Source of the DNA: Panax quinquefolius
Taxonomy: Eukaryota; Streptophyta; Magnoliopsida; Apiales; Araliaceae
DNA: 64,000 bases
Direction: 5' to 3'
NCBI GenBank assembly: GCA_020205615.1
Contig: CM035165.1
Span: 26,204,950-26,268,949, forward strand
This document shows positions 12,515 to 24,918 of this stretch, in pieces (position 1 is the stretch's first letter; each line of letters starts with the position of its first letter). The translations under genes were made by a program, and so were the position numbers. The notes under the pieces are model-generated. The model saw nothing but the letters and a program-made list of their open reading frames with translations, was not told where the DNA came from and did no database searches.

Positions 12515-14869
12515 TGGCACCCCAAAATTAGGTATATCGCCACCCATCTTGGGTCGCCACTACGTGGTACATAAATTCAAATACAAACTTAATTATACAT
12601 CCGTCAGGTAACATACGTACAATACATAAACCGAGAGTTCTAATAGGAATATTGTCATTTAGACAATATCCATACTCAAGGAGTCCTCATTACATTTATT
12701 GTCACACTATTTAATAGAATAGTGAGGACTACTAATGCTATCTTCTGGACCATTACTCTTTTCCCCGACTAGTCCCATTATATTCTCATTTCACGAAGAG
12801 AACGATGAAAAGAAAGAAAGGTGAGCTCAACTAGCCCAAAGAAGAAATATTATGACTAAAATAATGCGAATAAATTATCATTAGCCTTCAAATATGTTAA
12901 ACGATAAAATACAATAGACAAATCAGGTTTAATCATAATGAATGTGCAATCCATTAAAAGAGTCAAGTAGAAAATAAAGTCTACTATCTTTTAGGTTTTA
13001 AAAGGTTTTCATCAATTTTATCACTAAGACTCAGTTTAATGAATAAACCACAATATCTAATCATCCCTATACCACGATCAGGATTTTCATCAAATTATCA
13101 ATGGTCAATTTAAGTCATAATCATACCAAAAACTATCCATCAATGATTCTGGGCCCTTTGAGGACTTTTGTTACATCATTTATATCAAGCCATGATTATC
13201 TTAGAATGAACCTCGGTCATAATCATACTAAGGTCATCTATGCATGTAAGCCAAAGATAACTTTCAACATAATATAAACATGAGGATGATGACAATGATA
13301 TAAGAATTCATAAAACAAGTTCAAGAATTAATTTCACTAGGATTTATTAACGTCCAAATTGTCAACAAGATCTTTGTTTTGTGAGTAAAATTCAAGAATG
13401 ATCGGAAGAATATTTCCATTAAAAAGATCTTTGGATGAAACGCAAATATCAAGGATATTCTACTAATTTCATGGAGTATAGAAGTCAAAGTTTTAACTTA
13501 CCTGGGTATAATAAAGAATGGAATAACAAAGAAATCACCATGCAGGGTACTTGTGATGTGAGCAGGTTATTCAACAGAATAATAATAACGGAACCGAATC
13601 GTCGTGAAATTCTTGCCAATCGCATGTGATGATCCAACGAGAATAATAAATGCTTTGAATAATAAACAATGGAACCGAGTCCTGTAAAACACATGCATGT
13701 GATATTCCAATGAGAATAATAAATGCGGAATAATAAACAATGGAACTGTGTCGATTAGTAAACACACACAGACGAGGATATTCCAACAAAATAATAAAGA
13801 ATGGAATAACGAAGAGATCACCAAGTATAGGGATTCCAGCGTACATCTGAAGTTATTCCAACAGAATAAATAAGAATGGAATAACATAAGGATTTCACCA
13901 AGTATGTGGTATAGGGTATCTTGATATATCAAGGTTATGTATAGGGTATACCACTTTTACAAAGTTATTCAACAAAAATAATAATGAATGGAATAACGAA
14001 AGTTCTCTTCATGAATAAGAAAGAATAACACCCCTTATGGGTACAACAAATAATACCTTCACTAGTAAAAAGACAATCTGATATCAAAGTAGTGAAATAT
14101 TAGAATACTCTAAGAAAATAATGAAGAATGAGCTTCTATTTATAGGAAAATAGAATGCATAGTAATTAATCCATGAAACGGTCCAGATTGATTTACTTTA
14201 ATCGGCGGTCCATATTTAAAGCAAAATCTTTTAAATAAAATATAATATATTCTATTTATATAAAACATTTTACTATGCAAACACTATGCAACACTATGCA
14301 AAAAAACTTATACAACACTATGCGTAATAAAATATAATATATTCTATTTATAGAATAACTTTAATAAAGTATTCGCTTTTATATAAAAAGATGTTTCGCT
14401 TTTATTACGTTAATAATACTGAATAAAACAAAAGCGTCATTATCGCTATAATAATTCATATTATTAATCGACAATAATGGAATCAAACTGAGTGACTTCT
14501 CACATAAGCATCAATAATCAATACCGGTGTGCTACTATGCAACCCACATTATTCTTGTACTTTTACTACCGAGTAGTTCAACAAGATCAACGGTAAAACT
14601 TCCACCGTTATTTCAATAAAATATTTTGTCGTTTTCTCAATCCGACAATAATTACATTATTAGGTCCACCAATGATTGAGCCGTTATGCGAATATTCCCT
14701 CTAAATCGAATATTCTCCGACCAATAGAATATAATATAACCACTTGCATACTTTACAAAATTTATAAATACTACCCACAACTATAATATTTATCTCAAAT
14801 TCACACCATAATATTAAAAATTATTTCGACAAAATATAAATCTTTATTGATAAAATCTAGGGTCTCACA
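12515..14869 (-). repeat. 5' LTR of E2
   Basis: It begins TGGCACCCCAAAATTAGG and ends agggtctcaca, followed by the AACGA duplication. It aligns along its length with the left LTR (6666-9107) and is 87 bp shorter, with small differences concentrated at CG and CAG/CTG sites. The hairpin repeat array is at 13510-13990 and the TATA box near 14132-14142. Confidence 0.88.
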
Positions 14870-14874
14870 AACGA

Positions 14875-15236
14875 TGTCTATAAAGTTCTGTCGAAGAAAG
14901 GGGTTTGGTCACCTAATTGCGCGCCAATAAGGAGAAATCCTTATCGGAAAGCCCCCTCTTTCCTGGGGATGATCTGGTTGTTAATATTATGAGTTATAAT
15001 ATTAATGATAAATATTATTAAAAATGTATTTTGTGAAGCTAAGTGAATTGAGATAAATAGAGGAGATTTTTATTATGTATTTGTTGTAAATTTTGTTTAT
15101 TATATGGACCCCCCCACTTACCTATTTTTCAAAACTGTTGGTAGAAAATTATCTCAGTTTTGTTATATATATATATATAAGTATTATATATATATATATA
15201 TTTCAAAGTTCACTGGGGATTACTTGGTCGGAGGAG

Positions 15237-15277
<41 letters not shown>

Positions 15278-16492
15278 TATAATAATTTTTGTTTTTTATG
15301 AAAAATATAATATATTATATTTTATTGTATAGTGCTGCATAGTAAATCAAAAATTTCAACCGAAGAAGCTCCCGTGAATTTCTATTACTGTGCGTCCGTG
15401 ATTTTTCTTTTCAAATAGTATCATGCCATTCTCTTATAAATAGGATGCTTAGTTTAGAATTGAAAATCACACCAGAATCAGAGAATTCTTCTTCTATAAT
15501 ATTGAGTGTATTTCTTTTGAGTTTAAAGAAGCTTTTAGTATAAAAAATAGTACAAGTTTTCTTCAAGAATATATCTGCTATTCCAGTCCGAATTGCTCTC
15601 TTTTTGAAGTAAGGGGTATTATTTATTTCATATTCGCTTACGATATTATTTTTTGTATTCGTAAGGAATTTTATTTTTGTTCAATATTCGTAAGGAATAT
15701 TATTTTTGTTCAATATTCGTAAGAAATAATATTTTCTTTCATACTTTGTAGTATGTAGTAATATTATTTCGTTTCAGATTCTGAATTCTACACTCATTTT
15801 GTTAAAGTATTGCTTCTATACTCCTTGAAATTAGTAGAATATCCTTAAAATTTGCGCTTCATCTAGTATTGTTTCATAAGGATATTTTTCTGAACATTCT
15901 TGTTAAATTTTGATCTTTTCATGCCGGGTACTATTCACTCAGGTACTATTCACCCGAAAAATTGATTTCTTTTGTGTCCAAATTATTTTTGATACATGAA
16001 TATTATTCTTGAATTTTACTCTACAAAGCAGTTATCATGTTGACAATTTGGACATTTTTAAACTCTGGATAAATTAAAAATCTTTAAAATTTATACTTGA
16101 AGTCGTTTGATTGATGATTATATTATTGTCATGATCCTCATGCTTAAATTATGATGAAAGTCATCTTTGGCCCATAGTATATAGATAGACTGTTGATTGA
16201 TATGATTATGACTAGGGATTATTCGGTATAATCATGACCTGTAATGTTTCAAATGATGTCGTGAAAGTCCTCATTGTCCCGTAGTAAATTAATGGACAGT
16301 TGTTGGCATGATCATGACCATTGATGATAACACGAATATCATTGGCTCGTAGTACACGGATAATTCGTGGATGTGATAATAATGAATATCATTGACCCGT
16401 AGTGCATAGATAATTCAGTGGTGTGGATTATTTATTAAGCTGAGTCTCAGATAAAATTGATGATAAACTTTTAAATCATAGAAGATAGTAGA
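14875..16492 (+). repeat. Middle segment of solo LTR E1
   Basis: This resumes the E1 LTR after E2 (tgtctataaagttctgtcg) and stops at the E3 insertion point. It is non-coding. Near 15435 it has ttataaataggatgc, a TATA-type promoter element, and at 15600-15790 repeated attcgtaag units. Confidence 0.85.
15163..15316. repeat. (TA)n and (ATT)n microsatellites
   Basis: Runs of TA at 15163-15202, of ATT at 15237-15262 and of TA/AT up to 15280. The apparent YIYIYI ORFs here are translations of the repeat. Confidence 0.95.
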
Positions 16493-16544
16493 TGTAAGAC
16501 CCCGAATTTTATGAAATAAAAGTATTCAATTTTTTTTTAATTTA

Positions 16545-16680
16545 CTATTCATGAGTTACTATTCATGAGTTACTATTCACGAGTTACTATTCACGAGTTA
16601 CTATTCATGAGTTACTATTCACGAGTTACTATTCATGAATTACTATTCACGAGTTACTATTCACGAGTACTATTCATGAA
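16545..16680. repeat. 14-bp minisatellite GAGTTACTATTCAC
   Basis: About nine head-to-tail units, alternating cac and cat at the unit end. Matching arrays are at 20757-20880, 24965-25087, 33110-33350 (family A3) and 57533-57620 (A6). Confidence 0.95.
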
Positions 16681-19049
16681 GCATGATAAATTTTTTTCGT
16701 AAGAAGGCATTACTCAATAATTGTTACAGTAATTACTGTTCAATATTTTATTTTATTGATTTAATAATTGCTACGTTGATATTTTATATTATTGTTGTTT
16801 CAATAATTGTCACTACACAATATTTTCCATTATCTAGACAATAATTCATATTATCCTAATAATATTATTGGATAACATTATTGACAATGCCTAGAAAGTT
16901 CTGTCTAAGGAGAGGTTTGGTCACCTAATTGCTGCCACTAAGTAAGGAGAAATTTTATTGGAAAGCCCCCTCTTCCTGGAACTCGCACGTTATTAATATT
17001 GTGATTATGTAATATTATTTGTGAATAATTAATTATTGATTTTTATGATGAGAAAAATATTTATTTTATGTGGATATAGATGAAGAAAATTTTTAAAGTG
17101 ACAATTGTTAAAATTAATATTTTATCTTTTTCCGATAAAATAATTCATTTAAATATATTATTTTAATAATATAATAATGGTGATATTTTTACAAAGGAAT
17201 GTGGAATATATGAGTATATGAGGAGGAAGAATATTTTTGTTACAATAAATGTTTAAAACATGTTAAACATGTCGGTGGACCCCATTTATCGATCAAATTT
17301 GATTATAAAGATGTAAAATCGCCTGTTTGTGGATTTCTTTAATTTCTATTTGGAATTTGGAAAACTTCCTTCCGCAAAGTTGTAGATAATGGAATTTCCT
17401 ATGGAAAGTCGCAAGTTTCAATTTTTCTGATAAAAGGGCTATTTATTATGAATTATTGAAGTTTTGAGTTCAAATAATTGATTTTTGGGAGTTTTAATTA
17501 ATTATTTTGAGAAAAAAACGTTTTTGGTGAGTTTGTGAACCTCATTTAACATGTGCTATGGCTGAAATCAGATTTCAAAGGTGGGCTAAGGAATTTTGTT
17601 TATAAATAATATTATTATATTTAATTTTCTACTTTGGTGTTCTAAGTATTTTTCTATAAATAGGGTGCTTAGGTTAGAATTGAAAATCACACCGTAAACC
17701 AAGTTTTCTCTATTTCTCTCTATATTATCGAAATTATTCTTGTGAGTATTTTGAGTATACTTTGAGTATTGCTATACGGCAAGTTAGTTCGTTCAAATAA
17801 TTATTCCAAGAAATCTTTGCTTTTTTGAGGTAAGGGATAGTAAGTGGATTTTAAGGGTTATTATGTTTTTAGTTTCGAAATTTTTCTGAACTTTCAAAAA
17901 TTCTGGAAAATTTGAAATGATATTTTGATGAGTTTTGTAGAGTGTGTCAAAAAATGGCGATTTTTGGATGTATAGATTAGGAGTTATGGATTTTATGAGA
18001 AAAGACTATTTTAAAAGTAGCAGCTTATAATTCCTTGTGGTTAACTCCAAAATTGATGAAATTTTTATTGGGAGTACATCTATATAATATCAGTATACCG
18101 TATTAATTTTAGAATTTTTAGACAAAAGTACAATTTATTATAAATGTTTAAATATTCGGTGGTTTTGGCCATATGAAAATATAGTAAATGAATTTTAAAA
18201 TTCTTGAGAAAATATATATTCAATATGGGACTATATTCTTTTAAATCCCAGAAAATAAATATTTTTGAAACTGATTTGGTATTTTTCATGAAAATGTTCT
18301 AGTTATGAGTAAATGAATTAAATATGTTATGTAAAGTAAGAAAATTGGAAAATATGATTTTATGGCTTGAGAATCATATATGAGGTATATGCAGATTTTT
18401 GATGAGGGTTTTGGTTATTGGTGATGAAATCTTATGAGTTTGGCATTTTATGATGATTAAATGCATTAATTAGTAAAGTGTAAACAATTTAATTAAATTG
18501 TTTATAAGTTTTAGAAATTATTAAATATTGTTGTAATATTAAGAATATTAAGATTTTGATATTATTAAGTGATTTTATAACATTTGGATTAAGGTGTTAT
18601 AAATATTGATATGGATTTTATTATGAAACTTTATCTCTTCGTGTAGAGAGAGTTATTACGTGCGATACTATGTCTACGTGCATTTAATATCTGGGTACTA
18701 TTCACGACAAATTGGTTTCTTCTCCTCGACCAAATTATCGTTGATTTATGAATCTTACTCTTGAAATTAAAACCATGTTTTGATTATATTATTTTATATA
18801 ACATTCTTATAACCCTAATGATGATATTTCTCTTTGACTTGAGTGTAAAGATGAGTAGATTATTGGTATGATCGTGACTATAGGTTCTCTTTGGCCAAGA
18901 GTGCAAAAGTTGAATTATTGATCGGTATGATCATGACCATTGAATTTACAATTGAATATTTTTAGCTTAAGAGCAAAGGTGAATTGATCAACATGGTTAT
19001 AATTATTGTTATATAACTTCGAAATGATTATGTATTTCTTTGATATATG

Positions 19050-19330
19050 AATATCTTTGGCTCGTAGTGCAAAGATGACTTGTTGATGAATATCTTAGCA
19101 CGTAGTGCAAAAATGAATTATTGATGAATATCTTTTGCTCGTAATGCAAAGATGACTGTTGTTGAATATCTTTAGCACAGTAGTGCAGATGAATTATTGA
19201 TGAATATCTTTGGCTTGTAATGCAAAGATGACTGTTGTTGAATATCTTTGCTTTGTAGTGTAAAGATGAATCTGTTAATGAATATCTTTGGCCTGGTGCA
19301 AAGATGAATTTTATTAGTATGATTATGAAT
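19050..19330. repeat. Minisatellite with core GAATATCTTTGGC...GTAGTGCAAAGATGA
   Basis: About seven units of some 35-45 bp. Copies in the other E3 LTRs are at 23250-23520 and 27460-27740, and shorter arrays lie in family-A LTRs (52555-52700, 57950-58090, 39060-39310). Minus-strand ORFs rich in KIFINNSSLHY are shadows of this repeat. Confidence 0.9.
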
Positions 19331-19830
19331 GAGGCTGTGATTTGGTATAACCATGATATTTGATGTTTCGAGTAAAGACAATTGATGAAATTATCTTCGT
19401 CTCCGGATAAGAAGAGGAATTTAAAACTACAATTATGATTATGAGTTATACATGTGATTGTGGGCGAAATTGTTGATTGATGTTAGAGGGATAAAACATT
19501 GTTGGTGGACTTTTAACATGGAGAATATAATAGATTTTATGGTCTATTTGACTCTTCTAATGGATTGCTCATTCCGCTGCAACTATGGTTGAAAAGTTTT
19601 ATCATCTACCATATGTTCTAAATCTACGATTTATTCTTGATGAAGACTATTGATAATTTATTTATCTTTAGTCATAATATTCTTTACTGAGCTAGTTGTG
19701 CTCACCCTTTTGTTTCACAATTCCTTTCAGGTAATAAAAGTGTAGCTGGGTCGAGCGGGGGATAGCGAGGGAATAGAGTGGTGGTCTATAGTTGTTGAGG
19801 GTGAGGTGAATTTAACTTTGGAAGGGTTTT

Positions 19831-20199
19831 TTGTCACTACCATACAAGATGTCTAATGACATACAAACTCGTGTTATCATAAGGCAAGATTGTGCACATC
19901 CACTTGCTGAGTATATTTACAAGCACTACCTATATAATCTTGGTGTTTGTTTGGAGTATAATACCCAATTAGAGACAGTGGAGATAATGATATGTCAAGA
20001 GAAGACTCACCATTGGGAAGAATATGATAGTAATCTTCTCGTTTTTCTTTGGGGTTTATTGGGTCAACCAAGGATAATTCTGTGGCCATATGATATCTAC
20101 CATAACCTAAAAGCATGGCCTCCCATGTATGAAGGTTTCCTTGAGCACTTCCCAAAGATTCTAATTTTTAAAATAGTTTTTGACTATACCTTTATGTAA
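19831..20199 (+). CDS. 122-codon ORF inside the E3 LTR, function unknown
   Basis: The ORF reads MSLPYKMSNDIQTRVIIRQD at its start and has a Trp-rich middle (HHWEEYDSNLLVFLWGLLGQ) and a KAWPPMYEGFLEHFP segment. I see no signal peptide or known motif. It sits near the 3' end of the LTR, in a stretch absent from family-A LTRs. The two other LTRs carry the same stretch (about 24060-24414 and 28224-28618), each broken by small indels, and in copy 3 as two overlapping frames. A minus-strand ORF (19877-20155) overlaps it, so the coding strand is uncertain. It may be a captured fragment or simply an open frame kept by the young age of the copies. Confidence 0.3.
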   Translation: MSLPYKMSNDIQTRVIIRQDCAHPLAEYIYKHYLYNLGVCLEYNTQLETVEIMICQEKTHHWEEYDSNLLVFLWGLLGQPRIILWPYDIYHNLKAWPPMYEGFLEHFPKILIFKIVFDYTFM

Positions 20200-20372
20200 G
20201 GTGTCATTGTGACGTGCTACAGTTGGTATATATTTGTATCCAAACTCATAGCATATGTGTGGTTGTATTTTGCACGACAATTGTTGTAATAAAGTTGTAG
20301 TTATTTTCCGTACCATATATTTAGCGACTCAGAATGGGTTGGATGGAATGGACCTATTTTGGGGTCGTTACA

Positions 20373-20706
20373 TTTGGTATCAGAGCTTAGGGATATGATC
20401 TCTGGCGGAGATCGGGATTAGAACTAGGAGGGGAGAGATGAGTAAATCCTTCGCTAGTGTGTCCTACCTAAGCTTATTTGTTAGTCAGTCATAATATCGG
20501 GATATTATGTGATATGTTAATTTGTTAAATTAACCCTTGTTTTGAAGTCGTATTCTAGAATGATAACCTGAAATACGGGAGATGAAAGCAATGGAGAAAT
20601 CATGATGATGGGGAGATAGAATCGAAATGAAAACAAGGTATTCTCAACTCTTTGAAATACTGTGTACGTAAATTTCGGGGGACGAAATTTCATAAGGAGG
20701 GGAGAT
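20373..20706 (+). other. E3 internal region 1 (334 bp)
   Basis: It opens tttggtatcagagcttaggg, a perfect tRNA-iMet primer site (TGGTATCAGAGC, 20375-20386). It closes with gacgaaatttcataaggaggggagat, a polypurine tract (about 20692-20706) directly before the next LTR. I see nothing protein-like between; the gacgaaattt phrase is common at the 3' ends of plant chromovirus-type internal regions. Confidence 0.88.
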
Positions 20707-23700
20707 TGTAAGACCCCGAATTTTATGAAATAAAAGTATTCAATTTTTTTTTTAATTTACTATTCATGAATTACTATTCATGAATTACTATTCTCGAGTT
20801 ACTATTCACGAGTTACTATTCACGAGTTACTATTCATGAGTTACTATTCACGAGTTACTATTCACGAGTACTATTCATGAAGCATGATAATTTTTTTTCG
20901 TAAGAAGGCATTACTCAATAATTGTTACAAGAATTACTTTATTCAATATTTTATTTTTTTATTCAATAATTGCTACGTTGATATTTTATATTATTGTTGT
21001 TTCAATAGTTGTCACGGCACAATATTTTCCATTATCGAGACAATAATTCATATTATCTGAATAATATTATTGGATAACATTATTGGCAATGCCTAGAAAG
21101 TTCTGTCTCAAGGAGAGGTTTGGTCACCTAATTGCGGCAAGATGAGAGAAATTCTTATTGAAAGCCCCGCCTTTCTGGAACCTACACAGTTGTTAATATT
21201 GTGATTATGTAATATTATTTGTGAATAATTAATTATTGATTTTTATGATGAGAAAAATATTTATTTTATGTGTATATAGATGGAGAAAATTTTTAAAGTG
21301 ACAATTGTTGAAAATTAATATTTTATCTTTTTCGATAAAATAATTCATTTAAATATATTATTTTAATAATATAATAATGGTGATATTTTTACGATTGAAT
21401 GTGGAATATATGAGTATATGAGGAGGAAGAATATTTTTGTTACAATAAATATTTAAAACATGTTAAACATGCTCGGTGGGACCCCATTTATTATTTGAAA
21501 TTTGATTATAGCACATAAAATCGCTTGGTTTGTGGATTTCGGTTAATTTCTATTTGGAATTTGGAAAAACTTCCTTCTGCAAAGTTGTAGATAATGGAAT
21601 TTCCTATGGAAAGTCGTGTGTTTCGAATTTTTCTGATAAAAGGGCTATTTATTATGAATTATTGAAGTTTTGAGTTCAAAATAATTGATTTTTGGGAGTT
21701 TTAATTAATTATTTTGAGAAAAACGTTTTTGGTGAGTTTGTGAACCTAATTTAACATGTGCTATGGCTGAAATCAGATTTCAAAGGTGGGCTAAGGAATT
21801 TTGTTTATAAATAATATTATTATATTCAATTTTCTACTTTGGTATTCTAAGTATTTTCCTATAAATAGGGTGCTTAGGTTAGAATTGAAAATCACACCAG
21901 AAACTGAAGTTTTCTCTCTATTTCTCTCTCTATATTATCGAGCGTATTCTTATGAGTATTTTGAGTATACTTTGAGTATTGCTATACCGTGCAAGTTCGT
22001 TCAAATAATTATTCCATCGTAATCTTTTCTTTTGAGGTAAGGGATAGTAAGGGATTTTAAGGGTTATTATGTTTTTAGTGTCGAAATTTTTCTGAACTTT
22101 CAAAAATATTGGAAAAATTTGAAATGATATTTTGATGAGTTTTGTAGAGTGTGTCAAAAAATGGCGATTTTTGGATGTATAGATTAGGAGTTATGGATTT
22201 TATGAGAAAAGACTATTTTAAAAGTAGCAGCTTATAATTCCTTGTGGTTAACTCCAAAATTGATGAAATTTTTATTGGGAGTACATCTATATAATATCAG
22301 TATACCGTATTAATTTCAGAATTTTTAGACAAAAGTACAATTTATTATAAATGTTTAAATATTCGGTGGTTTTGGCCATGTGAAAAATAGTAAATGAATT
22401 TTAAAAATTCTGAGAAAAATATATATTCAATATGGGACTATATTCTTTTAAATCCCAGAAAATAAATATTTTTGAAACTGATTTGGTATTTTTCATGAAA
22501 ATGTTCTAGTTATGAGTAAATGAATTAAATATGTTATGTAAAGTAAGAAAATTGGAAAATATGATTTTATGGCTTGAGAATCATATATGAGGTATATGCA
22601 GATTTTTGATGAGGGTTTTGGTTATTGGTGATGAAATCTTATGAGTTTGGCATTTTATGATGATTAAATGCATTAATTAGTAAAGTGTAAACAATTTAAT
22701 TAAATTGTTTATAAGTTTTAGAAATTATTAAATATTGTTGTAATATTAAGAATATTAAGATTTTGATATTATTAAGTGATTTTATAACATTTGGATTAAG
22801 GTGTTATAAATATTGATATGGATTTTATTATGAAACTTTATCTCTTCGTTATAGAGAGGTTACTTATGCATGATACTCTTGGTTATGTCTTTAAATCACG
22901 AAGTACTTATTCACGACAAATTGGTTTCTTCTCCGACCAAATTATCGTTGATTTATGAATCTTACTCTTGAAATTAAAACCATGTTTTGATTATATTGTT
23001 TTATATAACATTCTTATAACCCTAATGATGATATTTCTCTTTGACTTGAGTGTAAAGATGAGTAGATTATTGGTATGATCGTGACTATAGGTTCTCTTTG
23101 GCGATGGTGCAAAAGTTGAATTGTTGACCGTATGATCATGACCATTGAATTTACAATTGAATATTTTTAGCTTAAGTGCAAAGGTGAATTGATCAACATG
23201 GTTATAATTATTGTTATATAACTTCTGAAATGATTATGTATTTCTTTGATATATGAATATCTTTGGCTCGTAGTGCAAAGATGACTTGTTGATGAATTAT
23301 CTTAGCCTGTAGTGCAAAAATGAATTATTGATGAATATCTTTTGCTCGTAATGCAAATATGACCTGTTGTTGAATATCTTTAGCCTGTAGTGCAAAGATG
23401 AATTATTGATGAATATCTTTGGCTTGTAATGCAAAGATGACCTGTTGTTGAATATCTTTAGCCTGTAGTGTAAAGATGAACTGTTAATGAATATCTTTGG
23501 CCCGTGGTACAAAGATGAATTTTTAGTATGATTATGAACAGGAACTGTGATTTGGTATAACCATGATATTTGATGTTTCAGGTAAAGACAGGTGATGAAA
23601 TTATCTTCTTCCTGGATAAGAAGAGGAATTTAAAACTACAATTATGATTATGAGTTATACATGTGATTGTGGACAGGAATTGTTGATTGATGTTAGAGGG

Positions 23701-24588
23701 ATAAAACATTGTTGGTGGACTTTTAACATGGAGAATATAATAGATTTTATGGTCTATTTGACTCTTCTAATGGATTGCTCATTCCGCTGCAACTATGGTT
23801 GAAAAGTTTTATCATCTACCATATGTTCTAAATCTCTGATTTATTACTGATGAAGACTATTGATAATTTATTTATCTTTAGTCATAATATTCTTTACTGA
23901 GCTAGTTGTGCTCACCCTTTTGTTTCACAATTCCTTTCAGGTAATAAAAGTGTAGCTGGGTCGAGCGGGGGATAGCGAGGGAATAGAGTGGTGGTCTATA
24001 GTTGTTGAGGGTGAGGTGAATTTAACTTTGGAAGGGTGTTTTGTCACTACCATACAAGATGTCTAATGACATACAAACTCGTGTTATCATAAGACAAGAT
24101 TGTGCACATCCACTTCTTTGAGTATATTTACAAGCACTACCTATATAATCTTGGTGTTTGTTTGGAGTATAATACCCAATTAGAGGCGAGTGGAGATAAT
24201 GATATGTCGAGAGAAGACTCACCATTGGGAAGAATATGATAGTAATCTTCTCGTTTTTCTTTGGGGTTTATTAGGTCAACCAAGGATAATTACGTGGCCA
24301 TATGATATCTACCATAACCTAAAAGCATGGCCTCCCATGTATGAAGGTTTCCTTGAGCACTTCCCAAAGATTCTAATTTTTAAAACAGCAGCTTTTTGAC
24401 TATACCTTTATGTAAGGTGTCATTGTGACGTCTTCTGATTGGTATATATTTGTATCCAAACTCATAGCATATGTGTGGTTGTATTTTGCCGACAATTGTT
24501 GTAATAAAGTTGTAGTTATTTTCCGTACCATATATTTAGCGACTCGAGAATGGGTTGGATGGAATGGACCTATTTTGGGGTCGTTACA
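20707..24588 (+). repeat. E3 LTR copy 2 (3882 bp)
   Basis: It is near-identical to copy 1 over long stretches (for example 22200-22330 against 17995-18125). Differences gather at CAG/CTG and CG spots such as 22840-22920, 24105-24120 and 24185. The ORF near its 3' end is frameshifted. Confidence 0.93.
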
Positions 24589-24918
24589 TTTGGTATCGAG
24601 CTTAGGATATGATCTCTGGCGGAGATCGGGATTAGAACTAGGAGGAGAGATGAGTAAATCCTTAGCTGCTAGTGTGTCCTACCTAAGCTTATTTTGTTAG
24701 TCGGTCATAATATCGGGATATTATGTGATATGTTAATTTGTTAAATTAACCCTTGTTTTTGGTCGTATTCTAGAATGATATCCTCGAAATACGAGGAGAT
24801 GAAAGATGGAGAAATCATGATGATTGGGAGATAGAATCAAAATGAAAACAAGGTATTCTCAACTCTTTGAAATACTAAGCACGTAAATTTAGGGGACGAA
24901 ATTTCATAAGGAGGAGAT
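24589..24918 (+). other. E3 internal region 2 (330 bp)
   Basis: Same layout as internal region 1. The primer site here reads TGGTATCGAGC instead of TGGTATCAGAGC, and the purine tract is ataaggaggagat. Confidence 0.88.

Larger units (their letters stand above)
6666..14869 (-). mobile_element. Ty3/gypsy-type element E2 inserted in E1
   Basis: An 8.2-kb minus-strand element flanked by AACGA at 6661-6665 and 14870-14874. It has LTRs at 6666-9107 and 12515-14869, a tRNA-iMet-like primer site beside the right LTR and a purine tract beside the left LTR. The 3.4-kb internal region keeps a decayed gag-protease stretch but no RT, RNase H or integrase that I can see, so it is internally deleted and not autonomous. 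Confidence 0.9.
16493..20372 (+). repeat. E3 LTR copy 1 (3880 bp)
   Basis: It starts TGTAAGACCCCGAATTTT and ends TTTTGGGGTCGTTACA. In order it holds a 14-bp minisatellite (16545-16680), a TATA box (ctataaata near 17654), the 1-kb module shared with A1 and E2 (about 17800-18650), a minisatellite at 19050-19330, the box gagctagttgtgctcaccc (19698-19716) and a 122-codon ORF (19831-20199). Confidence 0.93.

Noticed and set aside
15093..15332. Tyr/Ile-rich ORFs, possibly membrane proteins
   Set aside because: Pure microsatellite translation.
19050..19330. Regular repeats resembling a CRISPR array
   Set aside because: Units are contiguous, degenerate and lie inside a plant LTR; there are no unique spacers and no cas genes.
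23297..23512. Minus-strand ORFs rich in KIFINNSSLHY (also at 19172, 27183-27804)
   Set aside because: They are translations of the LTR minisatellite and follow its period.
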